In this document: positions 50,360 through 58,364 of the stretch, piece after piece
How positions within the stretch are numbered: position 1 is the stretch's first letter
Layout: every line of letters starts with the position of its first letter
Source: Coemansia sp. RSA 487
Lineage: Eukaryota; Kickxellomycota; Kickxellomycetes; Kickxellales; Kickxellaceae
Reading direction: 5' to 3'
DNA length: 64,000 bases
Assembly (NCBI GenBank): GCA_027577595.1
Contig: JANBRJ010000071.1
Location: 1 to 64,000 of the forward strand
Made by a program: the position numbers and the translations under genes
Notes under the pieces: generated by a model
The model's input: only the letters and a program-made list of their open reading frames with translations
The model's database searches: none
Told to the model about the DNA's origin: nothing

Positions 50360-52303
50360 ATGAGTAGCGGCTATACCCCAAAGATATCCTTTGAAACACC
50401 CGAGGGCAAATGGACATTGGTTTCGGAATTTACAACCGAGGAAGCAGCAAATCAGTTTGTGCCGCACATTGCACGGGACATTAATGGCGACGATCTGTGC
50501 ATGGGAGCCAGCGGGTCTGAGTGCAACCCGCCGCCGCCACCCACGCCACCGGCAAACAGCGGAGGACTACGGTTCAGCGCAGCCAGCGTGGCCTTGGCGA
50601 CGAGTGGCATAATGCTTACGGACACAAGCGGTGCCAGCATGCAATCAGGGTCGCCTAGCGGACTGTCGTCAGGTGCAGGAGCCAGTTATGCTGGTTCAAA
50701 GGCATCGCAGCATGCACATACGGCGGCAGCGGCGGTGGCGGCGAATCGGCCAACGCATGTGTCGGTGTTCCGTACAAGTGGGCTTGATAGCGCAGGGAAG
50801 TTTCCGGCTGGTGGTGTTAGCGACGTTGGGGGCGCCAGTGTGGCTGGGCTTAGCGGAAGCAATACGAGCGAGCAGGCTGCTTCACAGCCGACGTCGGGAA
50901 AGGGCCTTGGGTTCAGACAGGGGCTGCTCCATTTTGCCAAGGGCAGCAATGGCAGCAGCGCTGGTGCCAACGCCGGCGGACAGCAGCCGCACGGCAAGGG
51001 AATAGTGACAAAGTCTACTTCTGCATACGTCCAGCGGATAGTCACTAACGAGAATCTGGCCAAGTGGATCATGAGCGACAGCACCCAGACGACATACTTT
51101 TTGTTCAACGCACCGCGGTGTATGTCGCTGATCGGGCTGCAGCCTGAGGACAACGGCGAAACGTTGGCGCGCCTTGACCTGACGTCCAACACACCGCTGT
51201 GCCACGACATCAACCAGGCTACGAGGAGCGAAAACCGCCTGGACATCATTCTTGGCTTTGTGCACGGAAACATCATCTGGTACGAGCCGATCAGCGGAAA
51301 GTACGTGCGGCTGAACAAGAACTCTGGCTACAACCCTGCGATTGTGTGCGTGCGGTGGATCCCGAACTCGGATAATCTGTTTATAGCCGGGACGTCCGAT
51401 GGCTGCGTGGTGATCATGGATAAGACCAAGGATGACTTCTACGTGCCTGTGCATGCACAAGCGAGCGAGCGCGTCGACTCGATGGACGCCTTTATCGTCA
51501 CCGCCTCGCAGAAGCCACGGTCGAACCCGGTGTCATTCTGGAAGGTTGGTAACAAGCCGATCACCAGCATTGCGTTTTCTCCGGACGGCCTGCATGTCGC
51601 CATCACCAGCGAGGATGGTGCGCTCCGGGTCATTGACTACCTGAACGAGATCCTGGAGGACGTGTACTTGTCGTACTTTGGCGGGCTCTCGTGCTGCGCA
51701 TGGAGCGACGATTGCAAGTACATTGTGGCGGGCGGCAAGGACGATATGCTTACGATCTGGAGCTACTACGACCAGACCATCGTGGCACGCTGCCAGGGCC
51801 ACGAGTCTTGGGTGCGCGATGTGGCGTTTGACCCGATGGGCCACGGGGAAGAGAACACGTACCGGTTCATGAGTGTTGGCGAAGATGCACGGCTTTTGAT
51901 CTGGGACTTTTCTCTTACTGCGCTGCACCGGCCACGGGTGCCCATCCACCGTGCTGCAACTCGGCCTGGTTCATCCGACCACCACAACGGAAATCCCGGC
52001 CCTAGCTCTAACAATATCAGCAGCAACTACAACACAAGCAGCAGCTATATCGGTCCAAGGCTTTCAAGCGAGACGCATCTCCATGGCAGACCAGATATCG
52101 ACGACACGCCGTCTGGCGTTGTTCATAGCAGAGCTCCGCAGGAAAGCGTTGCGGTTTTACAGCCGCTGATGTCTGAAATCATCCACGATACTGTACTGTG
52201 CTCACTGCAATTCTGTCAGGACCTGCTTGTTACTGCGTGTCGGCGTGGCATCATCAAGACTTGGAAACGGCCAGCAGCATTTGACTTTACGTCGCTTCTT
52301 TAA
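50360..52303 (+). CDS. CreC/WDR20-type WD-repeat protein
   Basis: 647 residues. The N-terminal 200 are low-complexity (Gly/Ser/Ala). The conserved part begins GIVTKSTSAYVQRIVTNENLAKW and runs through YLLFN-type and DIILGFVHGNIIWYEPISGKY blocks, then WD repeats (VRWIPNSDNLFIAGTSDG, ITSIAFSPDGLHVAITSEDG, CAWSDDCKYIVAGGKDDMLTIWS, HESWVRDVAFDPMG...FMSVGEDARLLIWD) and a final repeat after a His-rich insert. Aspergillus CreC and human WDR20/DMWD share this pattern; CreC is the regulatory partner of the deubiquitinase CreB in carbon catabolite repression. It likely binds a UBP-type deubiquitinase here too. No CreB gene is in the window. Confidence 0.92.
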   Translation: MSSGYTPKISFETPEGKWTLVSEFTTEEAANQFVPHIARDINGDDLCMGASGSECNPPPPPTPPANSGGLRFSAASVALATSGIMLTDTSGASMQSGSPSGLSSGAGASYAGSKASQHAHTAAAAVAANRPTHVSVFRTSGLDSAGKFPAGGVSDVGGASVAGLSGSNTSEQAASQPTSGKGLGFRQGLLHFAKGSNGSSAGANAGGQQPHGKGIVTKSTSAYVQRIVTNENLAKWIMSDSTQTTYFLFNAPRCMSLIGLQPEDNGETLARLDLTSNTPLCHDINQATRSENRLDIILGFVHGNIIWYEPISGKYVRLNKNSGYNPAIVCVRWIPNSDNLFIAGTSDGCVVIMDKTKDDFYVPVHAQASERVDSMDAFIVTASQKPRSNPVSFWKVGNKPITSIAFSPDGLHVAITSEDGALRVIDYLNEILEDVYLSYFGGLSCCAWSDDCKYIVAGGKDDMLTIWSYYDQTIVARCQGHESWVRDVAFDPMGHGEENTYRFMSVGEDARLLIWDFSLTALHRPRVPIHRAATRPGSSDHHNGNPGPSSNNISSNYNTSSSYIGPRLSSETHLHGRPDIDDTPSGVVHSRAPQESVAVLQPLMSEIIHDTVLCSLQFCQDLLVTACRRGIIKTWKRPAAFDFTSLL

Positions 52304-52426
52304 CAGCGCGCTTTTGAGATCATCTCGTGTACTTTTTTTCCTAACCAAGCAACTATCGAATGTTTAATACTGGATTATATGAAGAAAAAACATGAATGAA
52401 AGCAAATAGTTGCTTTTAATTTTTTT

Positions 52427-54331
52427 TTACTCTGACCTCTTTGCGGTTCCAGAAACAATGTCATCGACACGCAAAAGTAGCGATGCCGAGTCAATGGCGG
52501 TCTTGATGGTCTGGAGCTTGACGGCCAGGGGCTCCCACACGCCGTAATCGTTCATGTCGACCGGAACGCCCTTCTCGCCATCGACGCCCCAGGTGGTTAG
52601 CCCCGCGGCGTGCTTGGCACGCAGCTCAGTCAGCGTGCGAATGGCGTTGCCACCGCCATTCTGGATGAGCGTGCGCGGGATGACCTCCATAGCCTCAGCG
52701 ACGCCAGCGTACGGCCACTGCTCGACGCCGTCGATGTCGGACTTGGCACGCTGCGCAAGCTGCACCGAGAGCGCCATCTCCGTGGCTCCGCCTCCGGGGC
52801 ACAGGAACGGGCTGAACAGCACGTTGCGCGCCACGCACATGGCGTCCTGCAAGTTGCGGTCTATCTCGTTGAGCGTGTCCTTGCCGGGCCCGCGCAGAAG
52901 AATGGTGCACGCCTTGGGGTTGGCGCACTTGGTGAAGAACGAAAAGTACTCATCGCCGATCTTTTCGACGGAGAACAGACCACACCCGGTGCCGACGTCC
53001 TTTTCCTTGAGCTCGTCCGGGGAGCTGACGATCTTGGCTCCCGTGGCACGTGCAATTCTGTTGTTGTCGGTCTTGCGCATGCGGCGAAGCGCAGTGATGT
53101 TGTTCTTTATCAAAAAGTGCTGCGCAAGATCCGAGACACCCTTCTCGGTGATGATAATGTCGGGCTTGACGGCCGCGATCTTTTCGCACATGTGCTTGAT
53201 CTGCTCCTCCTCGATCTCCAGGATGCGTGCCCAGTCGCTCTCGCGAGTGACCTCGATGTTGGTCTGCGACTCGCCCTTCTTGTACTCCAGCGGACAGTCC
53301 AGGAGCACGATGCGGGGGTTCTCGATACGGCGGCTCATCTTGGGGTGCACAACGTCCTTGTTGATCATCACTCCGTCCAACACACGGCTCTCCTCAATCT
53401 CGCCTCCAGGAACCTTCTCGATGCGGACAAAGCGTTTGATATCGACCTCGCGCACATCGGCTTCGGGAGCAGCACTCTTTTTGTCCTCGGCTGTAACAGC
53501 AGCAGTAGCAGCCGCCGCCGCCGCCTTTTCAGAGGCGGCAGTAGAAGCGCCAGCATCAGCACCAGTGCTTGAAGTAGCGACACTCATAGTGGCAGCAGAG
53601 GCAGTGTTGGTAGCTGCTGGAGCAGTGGCCTGCTTGTCTGTGCCACCCATAGCGGCCGCCGGTGCAGACGGGGCTCCGGAAGCGCCAGCAGTGTTTACGG
53701 CTGCATTCGCGGCAGCCGGAACGCTATCAACATCCATCTTGGAGCTATCGTCAGCCTTGGCAGCCTCAATATCGGCGGTGCGGAATGCGACCGTCTGGAC
53801 CGCACTCAGCGCCAGGTTGCACATAAGATCGTTCCAGCGGCTGACAAACTTGGTACCGATCGCTGACTTGATCAAGCCAAGCATCTGATCGCGATCGTTG
53901 GTATCGACAGGAACTGCGATCGAGCGAAGAATGGTTTGCGCATCATCGAGGGCCTTCTGGAAGCCACGCAAAATGACCACCGGGTGGATCTTGCGCTCCA
54001 GGAAAGGAGCACTGATGGCAAGCATCTCGCCAGCCAGAATAATCACGCTAGTGGTGCCGTCGCCAACCTCGTCGTCCTGCGTACGGCTCAGCTCGATCAT
54101 CGACTTGGCTGCTGGATGTGCTACCTCGCACTCGCGCAGAATCGCAAACCCATCGTTCGTTAGAGTGATTCCTCCCATCGGATCCAAAAGCATCTTTAGC
54201 ATTGCTCTTGGACCAAGGCATGTCCGAACCACATCGGCCACGGTCTTGCCCGCGGCAATGTTGGACATTTGTGCCTTGTGTCCGCTTTCGCGCTGTTTGC
54301 TTGTATTCAGAACAACTACTGGCGATTGCAT
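52427..54331 (-). CDS. CCT3: Chaperonin CCT/TRiC gamma subunit with a long Ala-rich insert
   Basis: 634 residues from the ATG at 54331. Seen: equatorial domain LGPRAMLKMLLDPMGGITLTNDG and GDGTTSVIILAGEM (ATP site), apical domain EKVPGGEIEESRVLDGVMINKD, ITEKGVSDLAQH, and CGLFSVEKIG, GGGATEMALS and NGGGNAIRTLTELR. One of eight subunits of the cytosolic ring that folds actin, tubulin and WD proteins. About residues 191-293 are an Ala/Ser/Thr-rich insert (DSSKMDVDSVPAAANAAVN...EAPEADV), placed where other CCT3 proteins go directly into DIKRYARVEKIPGG. It makes the protein about 100 residues longer than usual. It is in frame, GC-rich and lacks clear splice sites, so I take it as translated. Confidence 0.95.
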   Translation of the reverse strand: MQSPVVVLNTSKQRESGHKAQMSNIAAGKTVADVVRTCLGPRAMLKMLLDPMGGITLTNDGFAILRECEVAHPAAKSMIELSRTQDDEVGDGTTSVIILAGEMLAISAPFLERKIHPVVILRGFQKALDDAQTILRSIAVPVDTNDRDQMLGLIKSAIGTKFVSRWNDLMCNLALSAVQTVAFRTADIEAAKADDSSKMDVDSVPAAANAAVNTAGASGAPSAPAAAMGGTDKQATAPAATNTASAATMSVATSSTGADAGASTAASEKAAAAAATAAVTAEDKKSAAPEADVREVDIKRFVRIEKVPGGEIEESRVLDGVMINKDVVHPKMSRRIENPRIVLLDCPLEYKKGESQTNIEVTRESDWARILEIEEEQIKHMCEKIAAVKPDIIITEKGVSDLAQHFLIKNNITALRRMRKTDNNRIARATGAKIVSSPDELKEKDVGTGCGLFSVEKIGDEYFSFFTKCANPKACTILLRGPGKDTLNEIDRNLQDAMCVARNVLFSPFLCPGGGATEMALSVQLAQRAKSDIDGVEQWPYAGVAEAMEVIPRTLIQNGGGNAIRTLTELRAKHAAGLTTWGVDGEKGVPVDMNDYGVWEPLAVKLQTIKTAIDSASLLLRVDDIVSGTAKRSE

Positions 54332-54753
54332 CCTAATCAAGTAAAGAAAAGTCTTAAAGATTAGAAACGAGTAAAAAAACACTGTATATAGATTACTTTT
54401 GAAAGCAAAAGAAAAAAAAAGGCAAACGAGTTTGGTTTTTGCTCAATTGCAACGTATGCAAATTTGCTTTCTTCTAAACAAAACAACTTTTTTGTGGTCT
54501 TGTGAACTGTTCTTCCCCATCCACATCGTTCTCTTCTGTTCTTCCGTCGTTGTTGTTTACTTTCATAACAGCCTGTGTTTTTTTTACTAGAGATAATCCA
54601 AATCAAATTTATCAGATTATATATAAATGGATCACGAAAACTTGTTCAGCTGATCATGGATTTTTTCTCCTTTTTTAATAGAACTGCGGTTATGAAGAAA
54701 CATTTTTGCCTCTGCCCTGTTGCCGGAAATTTCTTTTCTTGTCTTCAAAGCAT

Positions 54754-54784
<31 letters not shown>

Positions 54785-54916
54785 ATATTTAAATCATTTA
54801 AAACTAAGAGTAAACTTTTATACTGCTTATTTATCTTCTTTTTACTCTTTGGGTGTAGTTTGGTTTCGTATACGCTGTCCATAACTTTTTTATTACTGCG
54901 CTAGCACCTTTTAAAT
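54332..54916. other. Divergent promoter region CCT3-REI1
   Basis: The two genes point away from each other across 585 bases. Contents: T-rich tracts and a (CTTT)n repeat at about 54,757-54,785. No gene is seen. Confidence 0.7.
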
Positions 54917-56449
54917 ATGGAGAGCGCCACATTGCCAACAAACGGGAACAATGACCCAGTATTCACATGTATGGCATGCCATGTTGCCTTCTACTCGGCG
55001 GATCAGCAGCGCACACACTACAGGAGCAACTGGCATAAATACAACCTGAAGCGCAAGGTGGTCAATTTGCCATCAGTCGCTGCAGAGACATTTGCTCAGC
55101 GAGTGTTGGCACAGCAGGCTAAAGAAGCCGAGGCATCGAAAAAGGCAGCGTTTGCTGCTGATTGCAAGACCTGTAAGAAGAGCTATGGCTCGGAGAACGC
55201 CTTCAACAACCATCTGAATAGCAAAAAGCACAAGGAAGCCGAGGCACAGCTGCTGCGTCGTTTGCAAATGGACGAGGACGCCAAGGCCGAACAACATGCT
55301 ATTGCCGAGTCCATTGCGGCTGAAAATAACAGGAATGCTGGTAACAACTCCAATGCAGCCAACGCGGATGCTGACGCTGGCACCAAATCCCCTGCTACAG
55401 CTACGGCTAAGGGCGTGGTGACTGACCAGAGAGGCCTCAAGGTTAGCGAATTCCACATCAGCGATGACGATGAGGAAGACGAGGAAGACGATGAAGACGA
55501 AGATGCAAAGTCCAACGACACCCAGAGCCAATCGCCTACTTCAATGGATGTCGACCAGCCCCAAAGCGCTGAAGATAAGGAGCGCGAGCAGTGGAAGCAA
55601 GAAAAGGAAATCAAGAAGCAGCTTAACCAGGCAACAACTGAAGAAGAAGTGGAGAAACTTTTGGAAAAGAAGAAGGCTGCTGCACCGCGTCTGGATCCTG
55701 AGTCGGACTGCCTGTTCTGCATGCACAAGTCGGACTCGCTTGAAAGCAACATTGACCACATGACGCTGGCGCACTCGTTCTTTGTCCCCGATCTCGAGTA
55801 TCTTGTTGACCTGCGCGGATTGATAAAGTACTTGGCAGATAAGCTGTCTGTTGCCAATGTGTGCCTTTATTGCAACGGTCGTGGACGGATGCTGCAGAGC
55901 CTGGAGGCCGTCCGCAGACACATGCTGGACAAGGGCCACACGAAGATTGCCTACGACACGGAGATTGACATTCTGGAGATTTCTGACTTTTATGACTTTT
56001 CATCTACGTACCCGGACGCCCACGAGCACGACGCTGACGAGGAGCTGGATCCCGAAGCGCTGCTGCAGATGGGCGGCCGCCGCAACATGCCTGGTGCTGG
56101 TAACCTCGAGGAGGAGGATGGTGAGCTTATCCTCCCCAGTGGCAGCCGTATCGGCCACCGGTCACTGCAACGCTACTACAAGCAGACCATTCTTCCGGAG
56201 AGGCAAGAAAAGGAGAGCGTTGTTATCCATAAGATGCTGACCAACTACACTGAGGATCCCGAGTACAGCACGCAGGTCGCTACCACAAGCCGCAACCGTG
56301 CGATGCTACTTGCCCAGCCAAAGGGCCACCGGGTGTGGAAAAGCATGGCTCAGTTCAGGGATCTCCGCAAACAGGAGAACTTTAGAACCAATGTGGGTAT
56401 CCGCACCAACCGCCTGCAGAAGCACTACAGAGAACAAAACCCCCTCTAG
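54917..56449 (+). CDS. REI1: REI1/ZNF622, 60S ribosome biogenesis factor
   Basis: 510 residues. Four C2H2-type zinc fingers: FTCMACHVAFYSADQQRTHYRSNWH, CKTCKKSYGSENAFNNHLNSKKH, DCLFCMHKSDSLESNIDHMTLAH and CLYCNGRGRMLQSLEAVRRHMLDKGH. Between fingers 2 and 3 lies a long acidic insert (DDDEEDEEDDEDED). The C-terminal block LILPSGSRIGHRSLQRYYKQ, GHRVWKSMAQFRD and NVGIRTNRLQKHYREQNPL is the family signature. It acts in the cytoplasm on late pre-60S particles to release Arx1-Alb1. Length exceeds yeast Rei1 mainly because of the acidic insert. Confidence 0.95.
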   Translation: MESATLPTNGNNDPVFTCMACHVAFYSADQQRTHYRSNWHKYNLKRKVVNLPSVAAETFAQRVLAQQAKEAEASKKAAFAADCKTCKKSYGSENAFNNHLNSKKHKEAEAQLLRRLQMDEDAKAEQHAIAESIAAENNRNAGNNSNAANADADAGTKSPATATAKGVVTDQRGLKVSEFHISDDDEEDEEDDEDEDAKSNDTQSQSPTSMDVDQPQSAEDKEREQWKQEKEIKKQLNQATTEEEVEKLLEKKKAAAPRLDPESDCLFCMHKSDSLESNIDHMTLAHSFFVPDLEYLVDLRGLIKYLADKLSVANVCLYCNGRGRMLQSLEAVRRHMLDKGHTKIAYDTEIDILEISDFYDFSSTYPDAHEHDADEELDPEALLQMGGRRNMPGAGNLEEEDGELILPSGSRIGHRSLQRYYKQTILPERQEKESVVIHKMLTNYTEDPEYSTQVATTSRNRAMLLAQPKGHRVWKSMAQFRDLRKQENFRTNVGIRTNRLQKHYREQNPL

Positions 56450-56801
56450 ATATTGTTTGGTTTTGTGACATTCTTCATTGCAATTCGCACCCCTCGCTAT
56501 TATTAAAAACACCCTTTCAAACAGACTTCTTCACTATTAATGTGTATTGTTGGTTTGATGTTAAAAGCACAGCTGCGCTGTTCTTTTCGAAGAGGAGATG
56601 ACCGCAGCAAAATTCATTATCAAAAGGTAATGCGCAAAGGAAAAGCAAGCTCGCAAGCCTTTAAGAAAACTGCGATAGAATTATATAACGGGATTTCATG
56701 GAGTCGCCAACTTCCAGCTGGGTTTTCTTTCCATTACTATTTTTCTTTAAACATTATTTAAATAGCTTTTTAACCTACATTGGTTGATATTTAGAAAAAG
56801 C
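56450..56801. other. Spacer before the orphan gene
   Basis: AT-rich, 350 bases. A short frame at 56,540-56,761 has no recognisable character. A TTGATATTTAG string just before the next ATG could be a splice acceptor for an upstream exon, but no exon is evident. Confidence 0.5.
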
Positions 56802-57359
56802 ATGCATAAAGATAAGAAAGAGATTATTACTGTTTTATCCATCTACTATGCTGATTCGAATGACTTGGCATGCAAGCTTCCAGTATACAAGAAAGCCTTC
56901 ACAGACAATATGCTTACTAAAAGCTCATATATTTCAGATGTAAAGAGAGCTGCAACTATGAAGCTATTTGGAAAAGCACAAGGTAAAATGCGTGAAAAGC
57001 TTGAACTGAGCTGTTCCAAGGAGTGCAATATTCCACACGACAATGCAGCTAGCTATTATCTAAGCCAACGGATACGCAACTTTAATGCGAATGTCATACA
57101 AATCAAGTTCACTGGGCTTACGAATACAGAGTATGTGAAGGTATTTTTGAATGAGTACATGTCAAAGGTGGTACTCCATTTGGGTTTCGGACTGAATAAC
57201 CCAAAGTTCTATTGCCATAATACAAGGGTATTCAAATCCAAGAAAGTACAAGACAACTCTCTTGGACAAGGAGATGTTATTGAAGTAATAGATGGAGGAA
57301 AGAAAAGGCGCAAAAAGAACAAGGAAAGCCCCTTACGTCAGCGTATTTTGTTTGAATAG
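56802..57359 (+). CDS. Unrecognised protein with a possible ubiquitin-like C-terminal half
   Basis: 185 residues from the ATG at 56802 (the frame extends 6 codons upstream without an ATG). The N-terminal 95 residues are basic and helix-rich with no known motif. From about residue 97, VIQIKFTGL, YVKVFLNEYMSKVVLHLGFG, KFYCHNTRVFKSKKVQDNSL and GQGDVIEVIDGG fit a beta-grasp pattern (strand, strand-helix, short strand, then the L-x-x-G-D-x-I-E-V strand of SUMO/ubiquitin-like domains). A Gly-Gly is followed by a basic tail (KKRRKKNKESPLRQRILFE). Whether the Gly-Gly is processed is unknown. Codon use is AT-rich, unlike the neighbours, and a transposon begins 130 bases downstream. It could also be a domesticated or element-borne gene. 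Confidence 0.6.
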   Translation: MHKDKKEIITVLSIYYADSNDLACKLPVYKKAFTDNMLTKSSYISDVKRAATMKLFGKAQGKMREKLELSCSKECNIPHDNAASYYLSQRIRNFNANVIQIKFTGLTNTEYVKVFLNEYMSKVVLHLGFGLNNPKFYCHNTRVFKSKKVQDNSLGQGDVIEVIDGGKKRRKKNKESPLRQRILFE

Positions 57360-57486
57360 CTTTTGTAATTTTGAACCAGTTTGCTTGGAAAATATGATAA
57401 AGGCAATTGTCAATGTGATAAATACAAAGTAGCAAGTTTTGACAATAGATGCTGCAACAATTTATAGCTCCTTGCACGATGTGCTG

Positions 57487-58236
57487 TACAGAACTAATTG
57501 CACTGAATAGGAAGGATGTATACATGTCGGATGGTGAAAGGGTTGCGGTGGCAATAATGCATCTTGCGATTCAAGAAAAAGTCGTTTGCGCGGGCGTAGC
57601 ATATGCGTCAGTGCAAAACAGGAAAACACACAAGAGAAAACACAAATGGTTGGTACCATTGCCAAAAAGCAGTCACAGATGTTTACCTCTTCAGTTCTCA
57701 GTTGTACATGCATGAACAAAGAGTCAGAACACCACCCACTTCCACGGGCCTCATGCATAGTTCGTTGGTACACTCAAGGAGACTGTGGCAGAGCACTTCT
57801 TTCATCATCTCTCACTGGTATGCAGCACTTTCCAGCCAAATGCCAGTGTGGCGCTGACACTGATATAGCCAGGCCGTTGAATGCTTCATAGATATTTATT
57901 GATATCTGCCAGTACTGCAGTTAGGTTCTTGTTCAAGGTAGTGATGGGATTTCTTCAGATTGCTAGGTTTTGTTAGGATCAGTGTTAACTAACCGCATTG
58001 AAAGCACAGACAGAGACTGAGAAGCCAATCCATTTTAGTGTGAAATAATAGGTATGTGCCGAGCAGCTTTCTTCGCAAAACTTGGTTTGCGTCTGGAAGC
58101 AAGAGGCGCAAACATAACGCCAACCGACGCAAACGACTTTCTCTTGGAACGCAAAATGCGCTATTGCCACCACAAACCTTTGACCACTTATCGCGTATAC
58201 ATCCTCCTTATTTGAAGCAATTAGCAAAATCTGGCA
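57487..58236 (-). mobile_element. Short deletion derivative of the Fanzor transposon
   Basis: Both ends match the 13,212-17,157 element: GGATGTATAC, GGATGGTGAAAGG, GCGTTCCAAGAG-type words, and inner blocks. Order of matches: 57,487-57,700 to 13,212-13,450 (left end and downstream block); 57,708-57,825 to 13,728-13,830 (3' coding part of the Fanzor gene, near CATGCATGAACAAAGAGTC and CCACTTCCACGGG); 57,925-58,230 to 16,840-17,157 (right side). About 3 kb is missing, including almost all coding sequence. The ends are diverged by roughly 10-20%, so it is not a recent copy. A TA is present at the left outer edge; the right edge is less clear. Confidence 0.82.
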
Positions 58237-58364
58237 CAATATAATTGGGGCTTTTACATGACATAATGTTTGTGCGAAAATAAAAAATAAAAAATAAACC
58301 ACAGAAAAAAAATAAAGCTTTATAGCCGCAATGATGTAGGGTGGAAAAATACGAAGCTCCCCTG

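Noticed and set aside
52554-53888. 444-codon plus-strand frame opposite CCT3
   Set aside because: Antisense shadow of a highly conserved chaperonin gene.
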